From a virus, in IMG/VR virus record IMGVR_UViG_3300003886_000041, positions 1 to 24,941 of that record: 24,941 bases of DNA; one strand, given 5' to 3'. Below, piece after piece: positions 15,462-21,563 of the stretch. Position 1 is the first letter of the stretch; each line of letters begins with the position of its first letter. Under the pieces are notes generated by a model, which did no database searches, was not told the DNA's origin, and saw only the letters and a program-made list of their open reading frames with translations. The translations under genes were made by a program, and so were the position numbers.

Positions 15462-16015
15462 TCTTCTTCTCCGTGTCCAAACACAAACCCATCTCCGTCG
15501 TGTGAGTACACCTCAGTTCTTGTGAAGTCCGACACGTAAGCATCGAGAACCTTCACCCCATAATCTGACAATAGCGACTTCGCCGCTCTGGTTACCTCGT
15601 TTCTCATCTGGTTCGAATCTGCCATGTCCTCGCAAATTTTCTCAAACGTGCGTGACATAACTGGCTGAACCGTAAGCTTTTGAGCAACCTCAGTGATCGT
15701 GTCTTCAAAGTCTGTGGTTTCCACCAAAGCCTTAACGACGTCATCAACGATGAATACTACCACAGTATTTAGCTGTACTGTTGCGTCATCTTTGGTTGTG
15801 AGGCGCTGACCAAAAGTAATGGTTTGCCTCTTTGATTCTATGGTGTAAACCTTCGTTGTGACAGGCCACCACCAGTAAATTTGTCCGGGAGTGAGCTTGA
15901 TAACCTGTGATCCGGGTCTGAATTTAACGCCGGCCTCTGTCGGCTCCAGAAGGTCCCACCTAGGGAATAGATCACCAAACCACTGAGCAAGGTCATTTAT
16001 CCAATCAAACATCAT
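15458..16015 (-). CDS. SPFH (stomatin/prohibitin/HflK-C-type) domain protein
   Basis: This 185-aa protein matches the SPFH pattern throughout: an N-terminal amphipathic segment rich in W and F (residues 1-20) instead of a full membrane span; then EAGVKFRPGSQVIKLTPGQI, the PGxxxxxP-type turn, KRQTITFGQRLTTKDDATVQ (central TTKD motif), VVVFIVDDVVKALV, EVAQKLTVQPVMSRTFEKI and YGVKVLDAYVSDFTRTEVY. In cells SPFH proteins form membrane-bound rings or microdomains that control proteases such as FtsH. It lacks the usual C-terminal coiled coil. Its ATG overlaps the lipoprotein stop (ATGA), so the two are co-translated. Confidence 0.8.
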   Translation of the reverse strand: MMFDWINDLAQWFGDLFPRWDLLEPTEAGVKFRPGSQVIKLTPGQIYWWWPVTTKVYTIESKRQTITFGQRLTTKDDATVQLNTVVVFIVDDVVKALVETTDFEDTITEVAQKLTVQPVMSRTFEKICEDMADSNQMRNEVTRAAKSLLSDYGVKVLDAYVSDFTRTEVYSHDGDGFVFGHGEEE

Positions 16016-16362
16016 TCAACCTCATCGTGGTAGTCCTTGCCGTAGATGCAATGCAGAATCTCGTGGCCTATGGTCAGGGTGTGTTCGTCATCAACCTCGT
16101 TGGGTCGAACGACAAACATATCCATATGACACAGGTCCCTGTCGCCGTAGCGCTCTATCATGCTGAACCCCTGCAGCCTTTCTGGGTCCTGACCGAAGTG
16201 CTCCTCTACGTGTGCACTCATTTCGGAAGTAGTGTCAAACCAGTATATGGTAACCAGAACATTGCTGATCTCACCCTTCGATTTGTCAACTGGCTCAGCG
16301 CTAACGTAGCCATCACTACAGCCAATCAAAAAAAACACTACCAATATCAATATCTTATTCAG
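16012..16362 (-). CDS. Lipoprotein with HExxH metalloprotease-like motif
   Basis: Translation from CTG at 16362 gives a 116-aa protein with a textbook lipoprotein signal: NK, a hydrophobic run ILILVVFFLIG, then lipobox LIGC with Cys15. The only upstream ATG starts lie far inside the previous gene and would bury the signal. GGAG lies 6 nt before the CTG, which overlaps the upstream TGA. The C-terminal part has DLCHMDMFVV and HTLTIGHEILHCIYGKDYH, where HEILH (100-104) would bind zinc and H112, or a nearby acidic residue, could be a third ligand. It is expected on the periplasmic face of a membrane. Protease activity is inferred. Confidence 0.65.
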   Translation of the reverse strand: MNKILILVVFFLIGCSDGYVSAEPVDKSKGEISNVLVTIYWFDTTSEMSAHVEEHFGQDPERLQGFSMIERYGDRDLCHMDMFVVRPNEVDDEHTLTIGHEILHCIYGKDYHDEVE

Positions 16363-16550
16363 GCCTCTCTCCCTTCGCCCGGAGGCATTGATGTTACGTG
16401 AAACCCCTTGCATACAGCGCACTGGTAAAAACTTCGCTCCTTCCTGTCTGGGCGTCTGTATTGCTTTGCCCAGCACTGCAGAAGCGCTAGCCTAGCCTCA
16501 AACTTGTTTTTGTGCCTGACCTTCCTCTTGCACTGCCTCTCTCTGCCCAA
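16359..16550 (-). CDS. Small zinc-finger-like protein
   Basis: Translation from TTG at 16550 gives 63 aa. It has C7 and H13 near the start and YQCAVCKGFHVTS (C44, C47, H51) near the end. This spacing is familiar from tiny phage zinc-binding proteins that end in a CxxCxGxHLT-type motif. It is strongly basic (QCKRKVRHKNKFEA), suggesting nucleic-acid contact. Its TGA overlaps the CTG start of the lipoprotein gene. No ATG is available in frame, so the exact start is uncertain. Confidence 0.5.
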   Translation of the reverse strand: MGRERQCKRKVRHKNKFEARLALLQCWAKQYRRPDRKERSFYQCAVCKGFHVTSMPPGEGREA

Positions 16551-16695
16551 CAGGATTCTCCAGTTCGTTTACTCTGGCCTTAAGAAACCCTATCACTCGC
16601 ATCGCCTGTTGTCTAGTGCTTCGAAGTTTTTCATGCAACAGGTTGTTTGCCTCGACCTGCTTCTTGTACCTCTCTTCCCATTTCCCTGCTTTCAT
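16498..16695 (-). CDS. Small coiled-coil protein
   Basis: The ATG at 16695 (65 aa), with GGAAGAGG upstream, is preferred to an in-frame ATG at 16770. The protein is a basic helix (KWEERYKKQVEANNLLHEKL, MRVIGFLKARVNELEN) ending in a Q/E-rich tail, so a coiled coil is likely. It overlaps the zinc-finger gene by about 50 bp and the 51-aa gene by 65 bp. Not all overlapping frames here need be real. The function is unknown. Confidence 0.4.
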   Translation of the reverse strand: MKAGKWEERYKKQVEANNLLHEKLRSTRQQAMRVIGFLKARVNELENPVGQREAVQEEGQAQKQV

Positions 16696-16786
16696 GCTTT
16701 CTGTGCCTCTTCCAGAAGTTTCTTTTTGTCCATCGAAGGTGCTTCCACCATTCGCTAGTGCGTACGCCATACTTTCCGCTAGCCAT
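16631..16786 (-). CDS. 51-aa Trp/Arg-rich protein
   Basis: An ATG at 16786 preceded by GGAAG with 5-nt spacing opens 51 codons. The text MASGKYGVRTSEWWKHLRWT and KRNFWKRHRKHE looks like the small tryptophan-rich basic proteins that phages place among accessory genes. It overlaps the coiled-coil frame by 65 bp. The ribosome site is better than that of its neighbours, which argues that this frame is used. The function is unknown. Confidence 0.45.
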   Translation of the reverse strand: MASGKYGVRTSEWWKHLRWTKRNFWKRHRKHESREMGREVQEAGRGKQPVA

Positions 16787-16795
16787 TGCAACTTC

Positions 16796-17008
16796 CTACG
16801 CAAGTGTTCTTTTTCCGCTCTCAGAAACGGTGTAGTTTCCGTTGGGCGTGCGCTCCACAAGCCCCTTGTCAAAGAGGCCCGTAAAGGTTGACGGCCATAT
16901 TTTCTTTGGCCCTGATCCTGTCACTGTGTAGTGACCATTTTCAAATGTTACTTCGAGTCCATTCTCAAGACTACGAAGAAGCGCATCCTGCGCCTTCGTC
17001 AGCGTCAT
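16796..17008 (-). CDS. Small winged-helix-like protein
   Basis: This 70-aa protein has helix LTKAQDALLRSLENG, strands VTFENGHYTVTG, helix PSTFTGLFDKG and a wing-like LVERTPNGNYTVSESGKRTL. This order suggests a minimal winged helix-turn-helix, a fold used for DNA binding by small phage regulators. The ATG has GGAG 4 nt upstream. It overlaps the end of the phosphoesterase gene by 38 bp. It might regulate nearby genes, but the fold call is from pattern only. Confidence 0.5.
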   Translation of the reverse strand: MTLTKAQDALLRSLENGLEVTFENGHYTVTGSGPKKIWPSTFTGLFDKGLVERTPNGNYTVSESGKRTLA

Positions 17009-17765
17009 AAAGCTCCAATGTTATTGTTTTTGTTGGATTGAATTCTGACACCTCGCCATTAAGCGGGTCACTTCGTCGTGCATATCCACGGCAATTGCCA
17101 ACCACTGCAGTGTCTCCAACCTGTATCTGCCATGTGTGATGCGTGTGTCCGCTGATCCATATTGATGGCTTCAGCTCCTCAATAAATTCCTCCATTGAGT
17201 TGCAGTACCACTTATTCAGCTCGCTGCCCCGATAGCGAGTTGGGCTTGCTGCATCTCTTATTGGTGGATTGTGTGTCACCACTACGTCTCCGGGAAGGAC
17301 ATTGAGCCCAAGCCAGTGCACATCTTTTTTGTGCTCTTCGACGTGGTGATCGTACGACCAGCCCTCGATGAGTTTGTAGTCATTGGTTCCGCGTCTGGCT
17401 AGAAACTCAGCCTCTCCACCGGGATCAGACCATAGAGGACACCCATGGAATGGTATGCCATCAATCGTTACACTGTCCCTGTTCAGAAAGTGGAAGTGCT
17501 CGTGTTTCTCTGCCATCATTCTCAGCAGACGAAGCGCGCCTCCGTGACTGGAGAAGTATCCCTCGTGGTTTCCCATGACCATAATGACGGCCTTGAACCC
17601 AAGCGACATCGTATGCTCAAGGAAACTCTGGAACACCATGTGCGATTTTCCTGAGAAAATATCCCCGGCAAGAACCAGAACGTCACCAGCCTTCTCCACA
17701 GTGAAGCCTGAAAACTCAAGGTGCAAGTCACTTAGGTACTGTATCTTCAGTAAACTTTTCGTCAC
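16971..17765 (-). CDS. Calcineurin-like metallophosphoesterase
   Basis: This 264-aa protein carries all motifs of the family: DLH (D13, H15), GD (D35), GNHE (65-68), H165 in VTHNPP and GHTH (206-209). These residues bind two metal ions and cleave phosphoester bonds. The GTG start has GGAGG 6 nt upstream. The single-domain layout suggests a small-molecule or nucleotide phosphoesterase, not an SbcD nuclease. It may act on nucleotides, signalling molecules or RNA ends during infection; the substrate cannot be told from sequence. Confidence 0.85.
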   Translation of the reverse strand: MTKSLLKIQYLSDLHLEFSGFTVEKAGDVLVLAGDIFSGKSHMVFQSFLEHTMSLGFKAVIMVMGNHEGYFSSHGGALRLLRMMAEKHEHFHFLNRDSVTIDGIPFHGCPLWSDPGGEAEFLARRGTNDYKLIEGWSYDHHVEEHKKDVHWLGLNVLPGDVVVTHNPPIRDAASPTRYRGSELNKWYCNSMEEFIEELKPSIWISGHTHHTWQIQVGDTAVVGNCRGYARRSDPLNGEVSEFNPTKTITLELYDADEGAGCASS

Positions 17766-17919
17766 GAATTGCCTCCATTGTTTCTAGTAGTCCGTCAAAA
17801 TCTTCGATTGGTATCTCAACCTGACCGGGGCTTGCGTTGTGTCGAATTCCCTTGAGAAGCCCGATATACCAGTTTAGGTAATCGCGCAGAGGAATTTCTG
17901 GAACCTCTACCTTGCTCAC
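17728..17919 (-). CDS. Small protein, unknown
   Basis: This 63-aa acidic protein starts at a GTG that overlaps the TGA of the two-span membrane peptide. It contains VPEIPLRDYLNWYIGLLKGI and a helical acidic end (FDGLLETMEAIRDEKFTEDT). It overlaps the phosphoesterase start by 38 bp. No family is recognised. Tight coupling to both neighbours suggests they are made together. Confidence 0.5.
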   Translation of the reverse strand: MSKVEVPEIPLRDYLNWYIGLLKGIRHNASPGQVEIPIEDFDGLLETMEAIRDEKFTEDTVPK

Positions 17920-18083
17920 ACCAACCCCCAGAACAGCAGCCCTGCGATGACCATGAGCATTGACTGGGTTCTCTCGTCATCATTCATCTCGGTTCGGCCA
18001 TTGTTGTCGTCTGAGTTGCGCTTAAACCCGCTGTATACGAGAAAGAGGCCCATGAGAGCGAACAAAATCTGAAGCACTATCAT
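17916..18083 (-). CDS. 55-aa two-span membrane peptide, holin candidate
   Basis: The ATG at 18083 has AGGGA 6 nt upstream and opens 55 codons. Two hydrophobic segments (VLQILFALMGLFLVYSGF, about 3-20, and MLMVIAGLLFWGLV, 42-55) are joined by a very polar loop KRNSDDNNGRTEMNDDERTQ. Two short spans with a charged loop are the layout of small holins. It overlaps the upstream gene by 4 bp and the next by 3 bp. No endolysin is visible in the window, so the lysis role is only a possibility. Confidence 0.6.
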   Translation of the reverse strand: MIVLQILFALMGLFLVYSGFKRNSDDNNGRTEMNDDERTQSMLMVIAGLLFWGLV

Positions 18084-18385
18084 TGGCATTCCCTGTCCAT
18101 TGGGAACTGCCTGCAGAGGCGGTCTATGGCGTCCTGAAGATCAAGATCAAGCTGACGCCTTCGATTCGCGTCGGAGCCGTTCAGCTTCCAAATCTCATTT
18201 CTGATCTCCCTGATCTCTGTCTTTAGCGCGGTGTACGCGTACGAGTCAAGGCTCTGCGTGATAAGTACGTGCTCAGGCTTGTGCACGATCTGCATCTCGT
18301 ACCGAGTGTCGGCTATCTGAACACTTCCCCAGACTCCTCCAATCAGCACAAACAGCCCGGTTATTGTTGCGATGATAATTTTCAT
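18080..18385 (-). CDS. Membrane-anchored coiled-coil protein (spanin- or holin-partner-like)
   Basis: The ATG at 18385 has AAAGG 7 nt upstream and gives 101 aa. An N-terminal span (KIIIATITGLFVLIGGVWGS) is followed by a soluble helical part (TALKTEIREIRNEIWKLN, then RRRQLDLDLQDAIDRLCRQF). This N-in membrane anchor plus coiled coil resembles inner-membrane spanins and other small anchored phage proteins. It sits directly before the two-span peptide, which supports a joint membrane role. Not proven. Confidence 0.55.
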   Translation of the reverse strand: MKIIIATITGLFVLIGGVWGSVQIADTRYEMQIVHKPEHVLITQSLDSYAYTALKTEIREIRNEIWKLNGSDANRRRQLDLDLQDAIDRLCRQFPMDRECQ

Positions 18386-18407
18386 GCTTGTGCCTTTCCT
18401 TCGGTTG

Positions 18408-18869
18408 TCATTTGGAGTAAGGACCTCTTGGCCCTCTGCCCCCGCATTCAATGGCTTTGCTTCGCCTCATAGGAACAAGTTTTCTGGATGCTGCGCTCAC
18501 GGCAAACATGTCCCCACTATCGCGATCAAGCTCTAGGTGTCCGATGATTTCATACTCCGGATACATCCTAGGCTGCCCCTCAGCGCGCCTCTTTGTTCCT
18601 GTTTTTATGATGATACCATGCCTTTCTCCAAAGGTAACGGCATCGCCAAGCTTACACCTCTGGGGAGGGAATCCAATAATTGGAGCGACAGCAGCCTCAA
18701 TCTCTCTGCCTATGAGGGTCTTTCCCTCGACTCCGGCGGCTGGGAATGCCATCAGGCATTTTTTTGGCCATGGAAGCTCGTGGTCATCGAACCCGTTGCG
18801 AGCAACATCCCTCATGTTGATAAACCACTTGGAATGCTTCTGTGTCTCAAACGGACTCATCATCTCCAT
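18408..18869 (-). CDS. Hypothetical protein
   Basis: This 153-aa protein is a mixed alpha/beta soluble protein. Segments such as PFETQKHSKWFINMRDVARN, VGFPP-like AAVAPIIGFPPQRCKLGDAV and GIIIKTGTKRRAEGQPRMYP give no recognised family. The C-terminus is basic (CGGRGPRGPYSK). A start at 18860 is possible, but GGGG before 18869 fits. It overlaps the next upstream gene by 10 bp. Unknown function. Confidence 0.5.
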   Translation of the reverse strand: MEMMSPFETQKHSKWFINMRDVARNGFDDHELPWPKKCLMAFPAAGVEGKTLIGREIEAAVAPIIGFPPQRCKLGDAVTFGERHGIIIKTGTKRRAEGQPRMYPEYEIIGHLELDRDSGDMFAVSAASRKLVPMRRSKAIECGGRGPRGPYSK

Positions 18870-19165
18870 ACCCTAGCCCCCCTGAAGTAGAACGACTTGC
18901 GAGTTTCCTTCTCACCCTCAAACTTTGGTCGGTAGCCGTGATGAACGTAAATGAGTTCTTCGGTTACCTGAACCACTGATTTTGGATCACGTAGTGTCCA
19001 GCCCTTGGCTTTCGCTATGTGACTGAATGTGCGCCTAGAGTTGGTCGCCACAGACTGTGGGACCCAGTGCCCATCTTTCCTATGACCCAGCCAGCTCTTG
19101 ATCTCTATCTGGAACTTTTTTTTCGGCTCTTGTTTCTGGTCGCTCCGATCTCTCTGCTGGTTCAA
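18860..19165 (-). CDS. Hypothetical basic protein
   Basis: The TTG at 19165 has a perfect AGGAGG with 6-nt spacing, so it is preferred over a TTG 15 bp upstream that lies before this ribosome site. The 101-aa product is basic and aromatic (KKFQIEIKSWLGHRKDGHWV, SVVQVTEELIYVHHGYRPKF). A short beta/helix fold is likely. It overlaps the membrane gene upstream by 86 bp in another frame. No function is recognised. Confidence 0.5.
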   Translation of the reverse strand: MNQQRDRSDQKQEPKKKFQIEIKSWLGHRKDGHWVPQSVATNSRRTFSHIAKAKGWTLRDPKSVVQVTEELIYVHHGYRPKFEGEKETRKSFYFRGARVWR

Positions 19166-19439
19166 CGCTTTCCTCCTCAATTTTCTTGAATATTACCCTA
19201 GCTTCGTTTCTTTTGCAAGCCATCGTGGATATTTTATATGTGCGGGCCATTCTTGCCGACTCCGCATGAGTAAGGCTGCACCTTTTGTCTCTGTGGCATG
19301 CCTGAGGCCCGGCCCACTGTATGGTGCTTTCAATGCATACTTTGCTATCATCCTTGTCAAACCGAAGCATGACTGCAAAAACGGAGATAAATACAAATAC
19401 AGACGCCATGAAGACGCCAAAAAGAGCCTTCTTAATCAA
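19080..19439 (-). CDS. Single-span membrane protein with Cys-containing domain
   Basis: Reading from TTG at 19439 (119 aa) places the protein's only span near the N-terminus (KKALFGVFMASVFVFISVFA). An ATG at 19517 would add 26 polar residues but overlap the KTSC gene by 86 bp. After the span come several Cys residues (VCIESTIQW, ACHRDKRC, TMACKRNE) that could form disulfides in the periplasm, and a highly charged tail (ERPETRAEKKVPDRDQE). It is probably exported and membrane-anchored. The start is uncertain. Confidence 0.45.
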   Translation of the reverse strand: MIKKALFGVFMASVFVFISVFAVMLRFDKDDSKVCIESTIQWAGPQACHRDKRCSLTHAESARMARTYKISTMACKRNEARVIFKKIEEESVEPAERSERPETRAEKKVPDRDQELAGS

Positions 19440-19698
19440 GCTCTTCTGCCGGTACCTTTCGGCACTCGAATCCTCCGCCCCGGATATTTGAGCCGAAGAA
19501 TCTTCCAACGCTACCATCCTCGTCTTCGTTCTCCGCGAGCAATGCCTCGTACAGGTCTGCCGGCACATCTAAGTACTCGTAGACGCCTCCGTTCTTGAAC
19601 TTAACCTGCATGATGCCGGCAGTTACGCCTGTGTCGTCTTCCTCGAACCTGACGCCCGAGACGTTGCTGGACTCCAGCTCTACAAATAAGCCCTTCAT
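19432..19698 (-). CDS. KTSC-domain protein
   Basis: This 88-aa protein shows the short KTSC pattern: SSNVSGVRF, then MQVKFKNGGVYEYLDVPADL, YEALLAENE and a SVGRFFGSNIRG end. KTSC domains are small beta-sheet modules of unknown function, common in phage genomes and fused to various enzymes. It is overlapped by ATGA with a second KTSC-like gene upstream, implying local duplication. The exact role is unknown. Confidence 0.65.
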   Translation of the reverse strand: MKGLFVELESSNVSGVRFEEDDTGVTAGIMQVKFKNGGVYEYLDVPADLYEALLAENEDEDGSVGRFFGSNIRGGGFECRKVPAEELD

Positions 19699-19958
19699 TC
19701 CTCAACCTCGGTTTCAACTGCGGCGTCATCCTCAATGACCGGGCTGACCTTAGCCCACGGGAAGTTCGACTTGACGTTTGCCCGGAAGTACGACTCGATG
19801 TTGTCCGCCGTGAAAAGCTCCTCGGCGACGTCGTTCGGCACATCCGAGTACTCGTACACATTGCTTCCGCTCTGTGTTACACGAAGCACTTCCGTGTCCG
19901 AATCGTAGTTTAGGGCTATGACGTTCTTTCCGCCCACTTGCTTTTCTGCTACTGGCAT
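19695..19958 (-). CDS. KTSC-like protein (tandem paralogue)
   Basis: This 87-aa protein has the same core as its neighbour: ALNYDSDTEVLRVTQSG, VYEYSDVPNDVAEELFTADN and SYFRANVKSNFPWAKV, followed by an acidic tail. The likeness is in layout and key aromatic positions, not in long identity, so the duplication would be old. Its ATG overlaps the stop of the HExxH gene by one base and its stop overlaps the next KTSC gene. Function unknown. Confidence 0.6.
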   Translation of the reverse strand: MPVAEKQVGGKNVIALNYDSDTEVLRVTQSGSNVYEYSDVPNDVAEELFTADNIESYFRANVKSNFPWAKVSPVIEDDAAVETEVEE

Positions 19959-20374
19959 TACCTTCTCCTGATGGCCTTCAAGGCCTCTGGTTTAGTTACT
20001 ATCCCACCGTACATGGCAGACGAAAGCCTGCCGGCGATGGTGTCCAAATGTCTTGCCCTCACGTTCCTGTCTCTGTTGAAGCGACAGAAAACCTTGTGCT
20101 CTACCCTGTGGGCCTCAAGCTCCATCTTGTACCTGAAAAGTACGTTGGTCAGATACTCCTCCCACCACGCCTCTACCCCGCCTCGCTTATCCTCACGGAA
20201 CTTATCCTGCTGTTCGAAGTGAACCTCCTCATGGGCAATGAGTTCAGGCGGCAGTGAGTTTCCCCAAGGGTAGTAGATTGTGTGATCGTATGCAAATATT
20301 GCGCCATCCGGAACCGGAAGCGCTTCCCTGATGCGGTCAATGTTTGGCGGAAATCCCTTCTTGATCTTAGCCAT
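19958..20374 (-). CDS. Putative HExxH metallopeptidase
   Basis: The ATG at 20374 gives 138 aa. The motif HEEVH (residues 48-52, within PPELIAHEEVHFEQQ) would bind zinc, and ELEAHR (85-90) follows about 35 residues on, where E87 could be the third ligand as in gluzincin-type proteases. WWEEYL between them fits small phage peptidases of this type. The C-terminus is helical and basic. It has no signal peptide, so it should be cytoplasmic. Its target is unknown. Confidence 0.6.
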   Translation of the reverse strand: MAKIKKGFPPNIDRIREALPVPDGAIFAYDHTIYYPWGNSLPPELIAHEEVHFEQQDKFREDKRGGVEAWWEEYLTNVLFRYKMELEAHRVEHKVFCRFNRDRNVRARHLDTIAGRLSSAMYGGIVTKPEALKAIRRR

Positions 20375-20717
20375 CAAAGTAGCCCTCGTCCCTAAGCTCG
20401 CAGATGGCACTCTCGTACGCATCATCAAGCTTCTGTAGATCGCGTATAATGCCCTTTATAGTTTCGTGCTGTCCAACCATGTGCCTATGCTGCTTAGAAG
20501 CACAAAAATCAATAGATACAGATTCACTGCAGTCCCTCATGGAGAAGTACGCAACAATCTCTCCGCGCGCTTTAATCTCACCGGAGCCATTAGCTATTTT
20601 TGGCGTCTTGTTCAGGTCCAGAGAGACATTGATGGTTGAATCGTTACCGTAATGGGCACTCTTTGGCCGAAGGAACCTTCGAATGCTCAGTTTTTTTACA
20701 CACTTAGAACGGACCAT
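20367..20717 (-). CDS. Hypothetical protein
   Basis: The ATG at 20717 has AAAGG 6 nt upstream and gives 116 aa. The N-terminus is basic (VRSKCVKKLSIRRFLRPKS), the middle is beta-like (STINVSLDLNKTPKIANGSG, EIVAYFSMRD), and the C-terminus is a helix (IKGIIRDLQKLDDAYESAIC). Cys/His residues are scattered without a clear metal motif. It overlaps its neighbours by 8-14 bp. Unknown. Confidence 0.5.
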   Translation of the reverse strand: MVRSKCVKKLSIRRFLRPKSAHYGNDSTINVSLDLNKTPKIANGSGEIKARGEIVAYFSMRDCSESVSIDFCASKQHRHMVGQHETIKGIIRDLQKLDDAYESAICELRDEGYFDG

Positions 20718-21006
20718 GTTCAACCTTTAGATTATCTGCTCGCATTGAGTAGTCAACGGCAGGTACACTTCCTCTAGCGAGATTTCTCGCACATGCAACC
20801 TCATGCCATCTCTTGAAAGACTCAGTCGATGCCATACGCTTGAAGGCCAATTGCCTGTTTTTGCGCTGCTCCCTGTGATCCTTTGAGAATCCAACGGCCC
20901 CTGAAGCACGATGTGTGCAGCGGACTGCTGAGGCGGTCTTGTTCTGCTTCTGTCCACCCTTGCCGCCTCTGGCAAGATACTGCCAGTCACAGTCTGACCT
21001 CGTCAC
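20704..21006 (-). CDS. RF-1 domain protein with GGQ motif (ribosome-rescue-like)
   Basis: Reading from GTG at 21006 (100 aa), the protein has ARGGKGGQKQNKTASAVR, with GGQ at residues 17-19, followed by CTHRASGAVGFSKDHREQR and NRQLAFKRM. This is the catalytic core of peptide-chain release factors and of ArfB/PrfH-type rescue enzymes, which release nascent chains in the ribosome. It lacks codon-reading domains and, unlike ArfB, lacks a long basic tail. It probably frees stalled ribosomes or peptidyl-tRNA during infection. The start is not certain; a TTG lies 12 bp upstream. Confidence 0.75.
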   Translation of the reverse strand: MTRSDCDWQYLARGGKGGQKQNKTASAVRCTHRASGAVGFSKDHREQRKNRQLAFKRMASTESFKRWHEVACARNLARGSVPAVDYSMRADNLKVEHGPF

Positions 21007-21160
21007 TGAGAACAGCAACTTCCCCTTCTTTCACGTCTTCCGATTTTTCGAACTCTTCATTTTTCATCCAAGCCGGGCAATCTGGCTCATGCCATGGACC
21101 CGGTCTGTTGCCGCACCCGTTGCAAAAACAAGTGCCCATTTTAATTACGTCGTGTGTCAT
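20987..21160 (-). CDS. Small Cys/His-rich zinc-binding-like protein
   Basis: Reading from ATG at 21160 gives 57 aa; a GTG at 21184 and an ATG at 21139 are alternatives and no start has a strong ribosome site. The core TCFCNGCGNRPGPWHEPDCP has C11, C13, C16, H24 and C28, which could bind one zinc. The C-terminus is acidic. It is the promoter-proximal supported gene of the leftward operon and its end overlaps the RF-1 gene. Function unknown. Confidence 0.5.
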   Translation of the reverse strand: MTHDVIKMGTCFCNGCGNRPGPWHEPDCPAWMKNEEFEKSEDVKEGEVAVLSDEVRL

Positions 21161-21309
21161 AAATAAATGCGGATCGAGGTTCACTAGCCCTGCAGGGCCC
21201 CCTGTGTTCCCCGATCCTTCTCTTTGGTTTGTATTATGGCGGGCCTAGCCCCCTCTAGGGAGGCATACTTACTTGAGAACAGTTCGTGTGCATATACAGG
21301 CACACGGAT

Positions 21310-21510
21310 TCACCTCAAACTCGCTGCTACCTCACTCAGATCGCTAGAAACTGTATCCCCCAACAACCCTGCGCCACGGTAGACATGCCCATTGTTCTTC
21401 AATCTCGACCAATCAATCGGCCTGATCAGGTGTTCGCGGTCGCGAATGTATCGGCGTCCATTTCGCGATGTGGTTGTCGAATGACTTCTAATCAAGGAGG
21501 CATCCAGCAA
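21310..21510 (-). CDS. Possible small leader protein
   Basis: A TTG at 21510 opens a 66-aa frame inside the leader of the leftward operon. The text is protein-like (RNGRRYIRDREHLIRPIDWS, RLKNNGHVYRGAGLLGDTVS) and basic, but there is no in-frame ATG and no clear ribosome site. It would be the first gene after the 21564-21592 promoter. An opposing plus-strand frame covers the same area, so coding status is uncertain. Confidence 0.35.
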   Translation of the reverse strand: MLDASLIRSHSTTTSRNGRRYIRDREHLIRPIDWSRLKNNGHVYRGAGLLGDTVSSDLSEVAASLR

Positions 21511-21563
21511 AGATTCAAGGATGGGCGATCAACCCCTCTTCCCCTAAGCCGAACCACAAACAG

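Noticed and set aside
15601-15640. A GGTTCGAATC block resembling the T-arm of a tRNA
   Set aside because: It lies inside the SPFH coding sequence and no acceptor, D or anticodon stems can be drawn around it.
16498-16872. A longer 124-aa version of the small coiled-coil gene
   Set aside because: The extra N-terminus overlaps two other genes and lacks a ribosome site; the ATG at 16695 has one.
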